Below, piece after piece: positions 1-5,663 of a stretch of 14,414 nt of DNA (positions are counted from its first letter, which is position 1; each line of letters begins with the position of its first letter). Under the pieces are notes generated by a model. The model did not search any database and was not told the origin of the DNA. It was given only the letters and a program-made list of their open reading frames with translations. The position numbers and the translations under genes were made by a program. Source of the DNA: an uncultured Collinsella sp. (GTDB lineage: Bacteria > Actinomycetota > Coriobacteriia > Coriobacteriales > Coriobacteriaceae); assembly GCA_905211615.1 (NCBI GenBank), contig CAJMBB010000045.1, positions 1 to 14,414 on the forward strand, given 5' to 3'.

Positions 1-231
1 GGCCGCGCGGCAAGGAGATATATTGCCAGACCGGAGGGGCGCCGTGGGCGGGAATTCCACTCTTCACAAGTCCTACACAATACATCGCTTCCTATATAAG
101 TCATAGAAAGGCTGGTGCAGAAATACTGCACGTATCAGATGATGACCCTTCGGTTAAGAGATATATAAAGATCGGTCACCTGTAAGTGTCTATCTACCCG
201 CGCTTTTGCTATATAAACCAGCGCCTCAGAT
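1..231. other. Non-coding stretch left of the rplT terminator
   Basis: I see no convincing gene here. The stretch is more AT-rich than the rest of the window and has four TATATA-like cores near 19, 103, 163 and 211. There is also a small perfect hairpin at 115-131 (GTGCAG, 5-nt loop, CTGCAC). It probably contains the promoter or leader of a gene beyond the left edge, but no -35/-10 pair is good enough to name. Confidence 0.4.
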
Positions 232-267
232 AAAAAGAGGGAGCGCCGCGCACAACGCGACACTCCC
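232..267 (-). terminator. Intrinsic terminator of the infC-rpmI-rplT operon
   Basis: On the minus strand a 12-bp stem (arms 256-267 and 239-250, two G-U pairs) closes a 5-nt loop and is followed within two bases by five U (A-run at 232-236). It begins 22 bp after the rplT stop. Stem length, GC content and U-tract make this a textbook Rho-independent terminator that ends the ribosomal operon. Confidence 0.92.
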
Positions 268-288
268 CTAGCGATTCAAGAGAATCTA

Positions 289-648
289 TTAGGCCTCGAG
301 AGCCTTCTTGGCGATGGTAGCCAGCTCGTTGAAGGACTCGATGTCCTCGTAAGCCATCTGAGCCAGGACCTTGCGGTCGAGCTCGATGCCGGCAACCTTC
401 AGGCCGTGCATGAACTGAGAGTAAGAGATGTCGTTCAGGCGAGCAGCAGCGTTGATACGAGTGATCCAGAGAGAACGGATCTCGCGCTTCTTGTTGCGGC
501 GATCACGATACTGATACTGCAGGGAGTGCTGGACCTGCTCTTTAGCATGCTTGTAAGTACGCGAAGCGGCACCGTAGTAACCCTTCGCACGGTGCATAAC
601 GGTACGGCGCTTCTTCTTGGCGGCAACAGCGCGCTTAATACGTGCCAT
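289..648 (-). CDS. rplT: Large ribosomal subunit protein bL20
   Basis: bL20 is a basic 23S rRNA-binding protein needed early in 50S assembly. In several bacteria it also represses its own operon by binding the mRNA leader. The 119-residue product has the family's usual length, the very basic N-terminal arm (MARIKRAVAAKKKRRTVMHR) and the conserved globular half with RITRINAAAR-like and IELDRKVLA-like segments. The ATG at 646-648 is preceded by AGGAG with a spacing of about 10. It is the last gene of infC-rpmI-rplT, 46 bp after rpmI and directly before a strong terminator. Identity is secure; autoregulation here is inferred from the family. Confidence 0.98.
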   Translation of the reverse strand: MARIKRAVAAKKKRRTVMHRAKGYYGAASRTYKHAKEQVQHSLQYQYRDRRNKKREIRSLWITRINAAARLNDISYSQFMHGLKVAGIELDRKVLAQMAYEDIESFNELATIAKKALEA

Positions 649-694
649 GTTCTATCAACTCCTAGACGGTAAAACGAAAAACGGGAACGCGAAC

Positions 695-886
695 TTAGGC
701 GAGACGCGACTTGATGACCTTGCGGTCGGCAGCGGCGATCTCGGTCTCCTGACGGAAGCCACGCTTACGCTTGGTGGACTTCTTGCTCAGGATGTGGCTC
801 TTGAAAGCCTTGGCGCGCATAAGCTTGCCGGTACCAGTCTTGCGGAAACGCTTCTTGGTGCCGCTGTGGGACTTCATCTTAGGCAT
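695..886 (-). CDS. rpmI: Large ribosomal subunit protein bL35
   Basis: bL35 is a small basic protein of the 50S subunit. The 63-residue product begins [20 protein letters not shown], the diagnostic N-terminus, and is rich in Lys and Arg throughout ([12 protein letters not shown]). Length is normal (about 64-66). The ATG at 884-886 follows AGGAG (893-897 on the plus strand) at good spacing. It lies between infC (32 bp upstream) and rplT (46 bp downstream), the widespread bacterial order, so it is surely co-transcribed with them. Confidence 0.98.
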   Translation of the reverse strand: MPKMKSHSGTKKRFRKTGTGKLMRAKAFKSHILSKKSTKRKRGFRQETEIAAADRKVIKSRLA

Positions 887-918
887 GAAATACTCCTTAA
901 TCGGTTACAGAACACTAG

Positions 919-1473
919 TTACTTGGTATCGCTTGCCGCTTTATCCTCATCGAAGGCGCCCTTAATCGGGGCGAGCAGCATAAGCATGTTACGGCCTTCC
1001 ATCTTAGGCTTGGACTCGACCGTAGCGTAAGGCTTGAGATCCTCGGCGAGACGCTCGAGAACGTTAAGGCCCTGCTCCGGGTGAGCCATCTCACGGCCGC
1101 GGAACATGATGGTGATCTTAACGCGTGCGCCCTTCTTGAGGAAACGCAGAACGTGGCCCTTCTTGGTCTCGTAGTCGCCAACGTCGATCTTGGGTCGGAA
1201 CTTCATTTCCTTGACCTCGACCTTGGACTGATTCTTACGAGCAGCCTTGGCCTTCATGGCCTGCTGGTACTTGAACTTACCGTAGTCCATGACCTTGCAG
1301 ACCGGCGGCTCCGCGTTGGGAGCGATCTCGACCAGGTCGAGACCCTGATCGTCGGCGACGCGCTGAGCATCGCGGATGGCGAACAGGCCGAGCTGAGAGC
1401 CATCGACGCCAATCAAACGGCACGAAGATGCAGTAATCTCGTCGTTGATGCGGGTGTCATCAGACTTAGCTAT
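919..1473 (-). CDS. infC: Translation initiation factor IF-3 (probable AUA start)
   Basis: IF-3 binds the 30S subunit, keeps it apart from 50S and rejects wrong start codons or initiator tRNAs. The N-terminal domain (RINDEITASSCRLIG, then LGLFAIRDAQ), the linker signature DLVEIAPNAEPPVCKVMDYG and the C-terminal domain (VKEMKFRP, FRGREMAHPEQG, MLMLLAPIKG) are all present. The longest frame begins with ATG at 1486-1488, but nothing resembling a Shine-Dalgarno precedes that ATG. Instead GGAGG lies at 1482-1486, overlapping it, and sits 8 nt before an in-frame ATA at 1471-1473. I therefore place the start at ATA, giving 184 residues. infC is known in many bacteria to use rare non-AUG codons (AUU in E. 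coli) as the basis of IF-3 autoregulation. Gene identity is near certain; the start is a strong inference. Confidence 0.93.
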   Translation of the reverse strand: MAKSDDTRINDEITASSCRLIGVDGSQLGLFAIRDAQRVADDQGLDLVEIAPNAEPPVCKVMDYGKFKYQQAMKAKAARKNQSKVEVKEMKFRPKIDVGDYETKKGHVLRFLKKGARVKITIMFRGREMAHPEQGLNVLERLAEDLKPYATVESKPKMEGRNMLMLLAPIKGAFDEDKAASDTK

Positions 1474-1481
1474 TTTCCCTA

Positions 1482-1486
1482 CCTCC
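1482..1486 (-). promoter_or_regulatory. Shine-Dalgarno that decides the infC start
   Basis: GGAGG on the minus strand overlaps the only upstream in-frame ATG (1486-1488), so it cannot serve that ATG. It lies 8 nt from the in-frame ATA at 1471-1473, matching the spacing of other ribosome binding sites in this window (fba, the MBL gene and the DUF4931 gene are all GGAGG plus 8). Confidence 0.75.
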
Positions 1487-1492
1487 ATTCAT

Positions 1493-1526
1493 AAAAAAAT
1501 AACCCGGCGCTTCTCAGCAACCAGGT
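1493..1526 (-). terminator. Intrinsic terminator/attenuator in the infC leader
   Basis: On the minus strand ACCUGG (1526-1521) pairs with CCGGGU (1507-1502). An upper stem GCU/AGC closed by a GAGA tetraloop extends it, with one bulge and a G-U. After UA comes a run of seven U (1499-1493). It lies directly before the infC ribosome binding site and follows no other gene, so it can only act as an attenuator of infC-rpmI-rplT. A competing pairing is possible between 1574-1586 and 1515-1527 (10 of 13 positions, one a G-U), which would break the terminator stem. Confidence 0.75.
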
Positions 1527-1655
1527 CGTACACATAGACATCCTCGATTTGAGGAAGAGAATCTAAGTTGTATGACCAGTCAGCTGCTCATTGGCGCCAA
1601 AAGGTGGGAACCCTCGGGTTCCTCTTTAGGGCATTGCGGGGACAACGCCTTGCGA
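1527..1655 (-). promoter_or_regulatory. Structured 5' leader of infC operon
   Basis: This is the rest of an approximately 175-nt untranslated leader. It holds two perfect inverted repeats: 1541-1555 (TCCTC, 5-nt loop, GAGGA) and 1607-1622 (GGAACCC, 2-nt centre, GGGTTCC). It also contains the candidate antiterminator strand at 1574-1586. Long attenuated leaders bound by L20 are known for this operon in Firmicutes. Whether this one binds L20 or senses something else cannot be told from sequence. Confidence 0.5.
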
Positions 1656-1664
1656 ATAATAACA
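1656..1664 (-). promoter_or_regulatory. Candidate extended -10 promoter of infC operon
   Basis: The minus strand reads TGT TATTAT (1664-1656), an extended -10 element, placing the transcription start near 1649. I see no good -35 hexamer, which extended -10 promoters can tolerate. It lies just downstream of the tRNA-side terminator at 1695-1716, as expected for an independent operon promoter. Confidence 0.4.
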
Positions 1665-1690
1665 CGTACAGCGCGTTATCACATTACGTA

Positions 1691-1758
1691 CACGAAAAAG
1701 GGGCCTTGACCCCCTTGAACGCTCGCTTGCATGTATGGTGCCCGAGGCGAGACTCGAA
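1691..1758 (-). repeat. Second copy of tRNA-Leu 3' end plus terminator
   Basis: This 68-nt segment repeats 1874-1942 with few differences. It carries the TTCGAGTCTC part of the T-arm, the acceptor 3' strand, encoded CCA, the 3' flank (ATACATGCAAG) and a GGGG/CCCC hairpin with a U5 tail. The tRNA body is missing: no D-arm or anticodon precedes it, so it is a truncated tRNA remnant. The arrangement fits a decayed tandem tRNA-Leu copy, or an att-type duplication left by an element that used the tRNA 3' end. Confidence 0.8.
1695..1716 (-). terminator. Intrinsic terminator after the truncated tRNA copy
   Basis: Minus strand AAGGGG (1716-1711) pairs with CCCCTT (1703-1698) around a 7-nt loop and runs into a tract of five T (1699-1695). 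It is the second of two related terminators and insulates the infC promoter from tRNA transcription. Confidence 0.75.
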
Positions 1759-1873
1759 GGGCCTTCGCTTCGCGAAGCCCCGGGCTTCGGGCGCGTGGCG
1801 CCCTCGCCACGCTCCGCTACAAACAGGCCACAGGCCTGTTTGCTTAACGCTTCGCGCGCTCACGCGAGTTCGG
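1759..1873. other. Hairpin-rich spacer between the two tRNA 3' ends
   Basis: This 115-bp block is made largely of back-to-back inverted repeats: a perfect 12-bp palindrome GCTTCGCGAAGC (1767-1778), GCGTGGCG with CGCCACGC (1794-1801 and 1806-1813), and AAACAGGCC with GGCCTGTTT (1820-1828 and 1832-1840). No reading frame looks like a gene. It could be a compact palindromic repeat insertion or the scar of a deleted element. Confidence 0.55.
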
Positions 1874-1877
1874 CACG

Positions 1878-1899
1878 AAAAAGGGGGCCGCAACCCCCC
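1878..1899 (-). terminator. Intrinsic terminator of tRNA-Leu
   Basis: The minus strand has GGGGG, a short loop, CCCCC and then five T (1882-1878), about 20 nt after the encoded CCA of tRNA-Leu. Its sequence surroundings are repeated at 1695-1716. Confidence 0.85.
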
Positions 1900-1919
1900 T
1901 GAACGCTCACTTGCATGTA

Positions 1920-2006
1920 TGGTGCCCGAGGCGAGACTCGAACTCGCACGTTGTTGCCAACGGTGGATTTTGAGTCCACTGCGTCTGCCAATTCCGCCAC
2001 TCGGGC
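1920..2006 (-). tRNA. tRNA-Leu (anticodon CAA)
   Basis: Read on the minus strand, acceptor GCCCGAG (from 2006) pairs with CTCGGGC (1930-1924), followed by discriminator A (1923) and an encoded CCA (1922-1920). The anticodon stem GTGGA/TCCAC encloses loop CTCAAAA, giving anticodon CAA, which reads UUG. A long variable arm (CGTTGGCAACAACG region) marks a class II tRNA, and the T-arm contains GTTCGAGTC. The 87-nt length with CCA fits tRNA-Leu. It begins 39 bp after the transglutaminase-like gene. A weak -10-like TAAACT at 2028-2023 may be its own promoter. Its 3' half is duplicated at 1691-1758. Confidence 0.97.
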
Positions 2007-2045
2007 ACGCAATGCGTGAGTTAGTTTATCACAGCTTTCTACCGA

Positions 2046-3479
2046 TTAGTCCGAAAATGGAACTTCGAGCATTTCGATGAGTTCGACCGTACGGAGCATC
2101 TCACGCTGACGGCATCCGCGACCGTCGACCGAAGCCTCACCCATCTGGTTATCGTAAGGGTCCTCGCGCATGCCGTCGAAAGAGGGGTCAAACTCTGCCT
2201 GGAATCGATTGTTGGCCACCATACGCCACGGGTCGAGATTGCCAAAGTAGTGACGACGACGCCACTCCTCCCCCATCCTGCGAGCAGAAGATCCAAATGA
2301 CACGTCGGCGTTGAGCCAACCGGTCTGCGGCGTATAGAACTCTGCCCAGTCGTGCGACCCCACCGAATCGGGCGCAACGTACAGGCCGCTCTGCCAACGG
2401 GCAGGCACGCCCGCGATACGGCACATGGTGATAAACGCGAGCGCCATAACGCCGCAATCGCCGCGGAGCGAATGCGCGCAGTCATCGGCAATAGATCCCA
2501 AAAGCAAGTACGGCGGCTGATAGCGATAGTCGATATGCTGCGTCAGGTAATCATAGATAGCACGGGCGCGATCGAGCGGATCCTCGAGTCCGTCAACAAC
2601 ACCGGCCGTCAGCTGCTGCAGATACGGCGTAAATGCAATGTGCGGACGATCCTCGGAAATATCCTCGGGCAGAGGCGCGTCCATACGCGGATGAACCGGA
2701 AGTGTGCCACCGTAGACATCACAATAAGCAGCATCGATGTGATAACGATAGGTCACCGAGAATGAGCGTTCACTCGAAGAAGACCACGAGGCGGTACGCG
2801 CCGAAGCGTTCGCGGGAGCAACAGCACCCTCCGGCGTCATGTCGAGAATCTCGACCCGAGACTGCTGGTGGCAGGTGGCGGCAACGGGAAGCCAAGCGCG
2901 AACGGTCTCCCCCTCTAGAGCGCCGGGGACAGACACAGATGCTTTAAGCGTAATGACGCGAGCCAATCCATTTTGCAACTCCATCTCCTTGAGCATCTCG
3001 TTGCGCAGTGCAATTCCGTCCGTAGGATCGGGACGCATGCCGGGGACCTCTTTGGGATATACGCGAAGCGAATCGAGGAAGTTGTCGAGAACGAACAGCT
3101 CGCCGTCGATAAAGCGCCAGTCAATACGCTTACGGTCAATCAGATCGTTAAACTGCTCCTCGGTAAACTCAGGCCACTCCTCGCGAATCATCGCAATAGC
3201 TCGATCGCGCGACACCGAAAAATGAAGCGGCGTCTCAAGCATGCGATACCGCTCGGCACGGACGCAGGCAGCGAGCGAGGGATCGGGATTTTGGGCAAGT
3301 AGACGGTCGCAGGCCTCAATAGCCTGCGAAAGATACCCCGCGTCCTTTAAACGCAGAATCTCGGGTGGCAAGCCAACATCTAGAAAACGGAAGTCATCAT
3401 TGCAAACATCAACAGAGCAACCAACAGGACCCTCGTCAATAACCTTCCCATCCGAAGGCAGTACATTAATAACAGCCAT
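2046..3479 (-). CDS. Transglutaminase-like domain protein, cytosolic
   Basis: The C-terminal third is a transglutaminase/protease-like fold with a complete Cys-His-Asp triad: Cys342 in RGDCGVMALAF, His376 in GSHDWAEFY and Asp392 in LNADVSFG. Before it come a domain of mixed strands (about 180-260) and an N-terminal helical part with a TPR-like stretch (LKDAGYLSQAIEACDRLLA). There is no signal peptide or membrane helix, so it should act in the cytoplasm. Such domains may hydrolyse or crosslink amide bonds; the substrate is unknown. I start at ATG 3477-3479 (477 residues) because GGAG precedes it at about 6 nt and a promoter ends near 3504. The longer frame (to 3635) would include the promoter itself, and its ATG at 3513-3515 overlaps the -10 box. 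It stands alone between fba and tRNA-Leu. Confidence 0.85.
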   Translation of the reverse strand: MAVINVLPSDGKVIDEGPVGCSVDVCNDDFRFLDVGLPPEILRLKDAGYLSQAIEACDRLLAQNPDPSLAACVRAERYRMLETPLHFSVSRDRAIAMIREEWPEFTEEQFNDLIDRKRIDWRFIDGELFVLDNFLDSLRVYPKEVPGMRPDPTDGIALRNEMLKEMELQNGLARVITLKASVSVPGALEGETVRAWLPVAATCHQQSRVEILDMTPEGAVAPANASARTASWSSSSERSFSVTYRYHIDAAYCDVYGGTLPVHPRMDAPLPEDISEDRPHIAFTPYLQQLTAGVVDGLEDPLDRARAIYDYLTQHIDYRYQPPYLLLGSIADDCAHSLRGDCGVMALAFITMCRIAGVPARWQSGLYVAPDSVGSHDWAEFYTPQTGWLNADVSFGSSARRMGEEWRRRHYFGNLDPWRMVANNRFQAEFDPSFDGMREDPYDNQMGEASVDGRGCRQREMLRTVELIEMLEVPFSD

Positions 3480-3513
3480 ACCAAACTCCAAGTCATTAGA
3501 ACTCTTGAAGTCC

Positions 3514-3542
3514 ATTGTAGCGAGATAAAAAGAAAGCCCCAA
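3514..3542 (-). promoter_or_regulatory. Promoter of the transglutaminase-like gene
   Basis: Minus strand TTGGGG (3542-3537), exactly 17-nt spacer, then TACAAT (3519-3514). The -10 matches the consensus at five of six positions. Predicted transcription start is near 3505, leaving a leader of about 25 nt before the ATG at 3479. Confidence 0.6.
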
Positions 3543-3585
3543 TAAAGGAACCCTCAACACCGATAAACGGTACCTATAAAAAATG

Positions 3586-3674
3586 AATTCAGCCCAGTAA
3601 CCCTGTGGCGAGTTAACGAAGGAGGCCCCGTTCACCCGAAGCTTTTCCCGTCGCGCGACTTCTGGCGAAGCCAG
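3586..3674. repeat. Imperfect tandem repeat, copy A
   Basis: This pairs with 3685-3771 at a period of about 99 bp. Shared blocks are TTCAG..GTAACCCTG, the GGCG..TTAA..ACGAAGGA block, GCCCCGT and the end block CGCGACTTCTGGCGAAGCCAG. Divergence is concentrated in the middle. Copy A lacks the partner arm that lets copy B fold into the long hairpin at 3719-3810. Confidence 0.75.
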
Positions 3675-3684
3675 TAGCCACCTT

Positions 3685-3771
3685 AGTTCAGACTCGTAAC
3701 CCTGCGGCGTTAAACGAAGGAAGCCCCGTCCCCCGGAACTGTTTTCTTGGCGCGACTTCTGGCGAAGCCAG
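3685..3771. repeat. Imperfect tandem repeat, copy B
   Basis: Second copy of the repeat at 3586-3674. It overlaps the left arm and the interior of the long hairpin behind fba, so the hairpin and the repeat seem to be parts of one larger element of which copy A is a partial version. Confidence 0.75.
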
Positions 3772-3810
3772 GTGAGCGCAAAGGAAACAGTGTAGGGGGA
3801 CGGGGCTTCC
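3719..3810 (-). terminator. Very long hairpin behind fba, probable terminator
   Basis: Arms 3719-3734 and 3795-3810 are perfectly complementary over 16 bp. Inside, ACTGTTTTC (3738-3746) pairs with 3783-3791 (one G-U). A GCGC pair and an apical CTGGC/GCCAG stem continue the rod, for roughly 35 pairs in total. It starts about 20 bp after the fba stop codon. Downstream on the minus strand the tail is CUUCCUUCGUUU-like, U-rich but broken, so it may end or protect the fba transcript rather than be a standard terminator. Confidence 0.65.
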
Positions 3811-3830
3811 GGCGGGAAGTTTAGCGACGC

Positions 3831-4697
3831 TTACGCCTTGTTGACGGAGCCAAACTCCTCCATGAGCTCCTTGGTGCGGGCAACGATGTTGTCGCGACCA
3901 GGCTTGAGGAGCTTGCGGGGGTCAAAGCCCTTGCCCTGCTGATCCTTGCCAGCCTCGATGTACTCGCGAACGCCCTTGGCGAAGACGAGCTGCAGGTCGG
4001 TGTTGACGTTGATCTTGGAGATACCCAGGGAGATGGCCTTCTTGATCTGATCCTCGGGGATGCCGGTGCCACCGTGCAGAACGAGGGGCAGGTCGCCGGT
4101 CTCGGCCTTGATCTCGCCCAGGCGCTCGAAGGAAAGGCCAGCCCAGTCGGCAGGGTACACGCCGTGGATGTTGCCGATACCGCAGGCGAGGAAGTCGACG
4201 CCCAGGTCAGCAATCTGCTTGCACTCAGCAGGATCAGCGAGCTCGCCGCTGGAGGTCACGCCGTCCTCGGTGCCGCCGATGCCGCCGACCTCGGCCTCGA
4301 TGGACATGCCCTTGGAGTGGGCAAGCTCAACGAGCTCCTTGGTGCGGTCGAGGTTAAGCTGGAAGGTCTCCTCGTGAGAGCCGTCATACATGATGGACGT
4401 GAAGCCGGCCTCGATGCACTTGAAGCAGTCCTCGTAAGAACCGTGATCGAGGTGAAGGGCGACGGGAACGGTAACGCCCGTGGCCTCGACGGCAGCCTTG
4501 ACCATGTCGGCGCAGACCTTGAAACCACCCATCCACTTAGCGGCACCAGCGGTGCACTGAAGGATCAGCGGAGACTTGGCCTCCTCGGCGGCCTGAAGAA
4601 TAGCCAGGGTCCACTCGAGGTTGTTGGTGTTGAAGGCACCGAGACCGTACTTGCCGGCCTCGGCCTTCTTGAGCATGTCTGCTGCGTTGACGAGCAT
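3831..4697 (-). CDS. fba: Class II fructose-1,6-bisphosphate aldolase
   Basis: This zinc enzyme interconverts fructose-1,6-bisphosphate with dihydroxyacetone phosphate and glyceraldehyde-3-phosphate in glycolysis and gluconeogenesis. The 288-residue product matches the compact class II length. Visible motifs are GAFNTNNLEW near the N-terminus, HLDHGS (82-87, with the catalytic Asp84 and zinc ligand His85), YDGSH (104-108), the EAEVGGIGGTED loop (134-145), GNIHG (His178) and VLHGGTGIP (His208). The ATG at 4695-4697 has GGAGG 8 nt upstream. The open frame runs on to 4964, but that extension crosses the promoter and has no similarity to the family. It is a single-gene unit with its own promoter and a long 3' hairpin. 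tagY/gatY-type tagatose aldolases are related, but fba fits better. Confidence 0.95.
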   Translation of the reverse strand: MLVNAADMLKKAEAGKYGLGAFNTNNLEWTLAILQAAEEAKSPLILQCTAGAAKWMGGFKVCADMVKAAVEATGVTVPVALHLDHGSYEDCFKCIEAGFTSIMYDGSHEETFQLNLDRTKELVELAHSKGMSIEAEVGGIGGTEDGVTSSGELADPAECKQIADLGVDFLACGIGNIHGVYPADWAGLSFERLGEIKAETGDLPLVLHGGTGIPEDQIKKAISLGISKINVNTDLQLVFAKGVREYIEAGKDQQGKGFDPRKLLKPGRDNIVARTKELMEEFGSVNKA

Positions 4698-4737
4698 AAA
4701 AGAAACCTCCTGTAAGGTTGCTCCGATAACGCCTGAG

Positions 4738-4746
4738 ATTTTACCA
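4738..4746 (-). promoter_or_regulatory. Candidate extended -10 promoter of fba
   Basis: The minus strand reads TGG TAAAAT (4746-4738), an extended -10, with only a poor -35 (GTTTAT) 17 nt upstream. Predicted start near 4731 gives a leader of about 33 nt. The 4747-4891 gap to the MBL gene otherwise holds only weak inverted repeats and no clear terminator. Confidence 0.4.
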
Positions 4747-4891
4747 CGACATACCCGAGCATAAACGTTCGTTTGTTCACGAATACCATCCGATTGGACA
4801 AATTTTGACCGTTTGCCCCACAGAATCGACCCACTGGGGAAAATAGCTTGACGATTGAGCGGTCTTCGTGGTTCGAAAGACGGCTTCGAGC

Positions 4892-5575
4892 CTACATCTG
4901 CATAAACGGGTTCTGCATAAGTTCGCGCGCCATCGTGGTCGAATCGCCATGGCCCGTCAAGCAAACGGTATCGGGCGGAAGCATCTTGGCAAGTTTGGAG
5001 AGCGAGCGCATAATCGCCGCCTCGTCACCGCCGGAAAGATCGGTACGACCGTGGCTGCCCGGGAAAAGCGTGTCGCCCACAAAGGCGATGTTTCCCTGCT
5101 CGGTCGCGGCGAACAGGACGATGCCGCCCGGCGTATGCCCCGGCGTCTCGATCACCTGCAGGCAGACGTCGCCCACCTCGATTGTATCGCCCTCGGCAAG
5201 CAAACGCGTCGGCTCACCCGGATCGGGCGTCTCGATACCCCACATGGCGCGCTGCTCCTCGATATTTGCGCGAGGTACCGTCACGTCCTTAGCGCACAAC
5301 TCATATAGTGCGCTGTCGCCAACAACAGCTCGAACCCCGGCAACCCCGCCAACATGGTCGGCATGACCGTGCGTGCAGACAGACCCGAGTACGCGCACCT
5401 CGGGATGCGCGGTGCGGATATGCTCCACAAGACGCTCGCCCTCCCACGCCGGATCGACGATTAAGCACTCGTCATTCGAAATCACGGCGTAGCTGTTGGT
5501 CTGAATCGGACCGTTGACGAGCGCCTCAATCGAAGCCGTGCCTCGGGGTGTCAGGTCCAAAGTCATATCGTCCAT
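4892..5575 (-). CDS. MBL-fold metallo-hydrolase (glyoxalase II-like)
   Basis: This belongs to the metallo-beta-lactamase superfamily, in the small single-domain group often called hydroxyacylglutathione hydrolase-like. The two-metal site is complete: THGHADH (His69, His71, Asp73, His74), TPGHTPG (His147), FVGDTLF (Asp168) and GHGDST (His209). Its 227 residues are near the usual 200-230. I start at ATG 5573-5575 because GGAGG (5584-5588) is 8 nt away. The ATG two codons earlier (5581) would have a spacing of only 2. It is cytosolic and likely hydrolyses a thioester or similar ester; the true substrate is unknown. It follows rel in the probable recJ-recQ/rel operon, after a strong hairpin. Confidence 0.88.
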   Translation of the reverse strand: MDDMTLDLTPRGTASIEALVNGPIQTNSYAVISNDECLIVDPAWEGERLVEHIRTAHPEVRVLGSVCTHGHADHVGGVAGVRAVVGDSALYELCAKDVTVPRANIEEQRAMWGIETPDPGEPTRLLAEGDTIEVGDVCLQVIETPGHTPGGIVLFAATEQGNIAFVGDTLFPGSHGRTDLSGGDEAAIMRSLSKLAKMLPPDTVCLTGHGDSTTMARELMQNPFMQM

Positions 5576-5592
5576 GCGCATACCCTCCTTCT

Positions 5593-5630
5593 AAAATACG
5601 CTCGAGGCACCAAACGATGCCTCGAGCGTA
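5593..5630 (-). terminator. Hairpin between rel and the MBL gene
   Basis: A perfect 13-bp stem (5597-5609 with 5618-5630) has an 8-nt loop and is followed on the minus strand by TTTTAG. The U-tract is short, and the hairpin ends just before the MBL ribosome binding site. It could be a partial terminator that lowers MBL expression relative to rel, or a processing or stability element. Confidence 0.6.
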
Positions 5631-5663
5631 ACCAATATCTATGATGCTGAGAGGCTCTCGCAC

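Noticed and set aside
1759..1873. CRISPR-like array
   Set aside because: The inverted repeats differ from one another and show no regular repeat-spacer period; no cas genes are nearby.
1568..2080. Plus-strand 170-codon open frame
   Set aside because: It runs antisense across tRNA-Leu, its duplicated end and the hairpins; the protein-like text (EARLELARCCQRW) is the well-known false translation of a tRNA antisense strand.
3480..3635. N-terminal extension of the transglutaminase-like protein
   Set aside because: The added region contains the predicted promoter (3514-3542) and has no ribosome binding site, so the later ATG at 3479 was used.
4074..4715. Plus-strand 213-codon open frame
   Set aside because: Lies wholly antisense to fba with no recognisable protein features.
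4800..4892. Terminator after the MBL gene
   Set aside because: A hairpin at 4870-4892 and a CCCCA/TGGGG pair near 4818-4840 exist, but neither has a T-tract on the minus strand.
4698..4964. N-terminal extension of fba
   Set aside because: The extra residues precede the family's normal N-terminus and cross the promoter; a perfect GGAGG serves the ATG at 4697.
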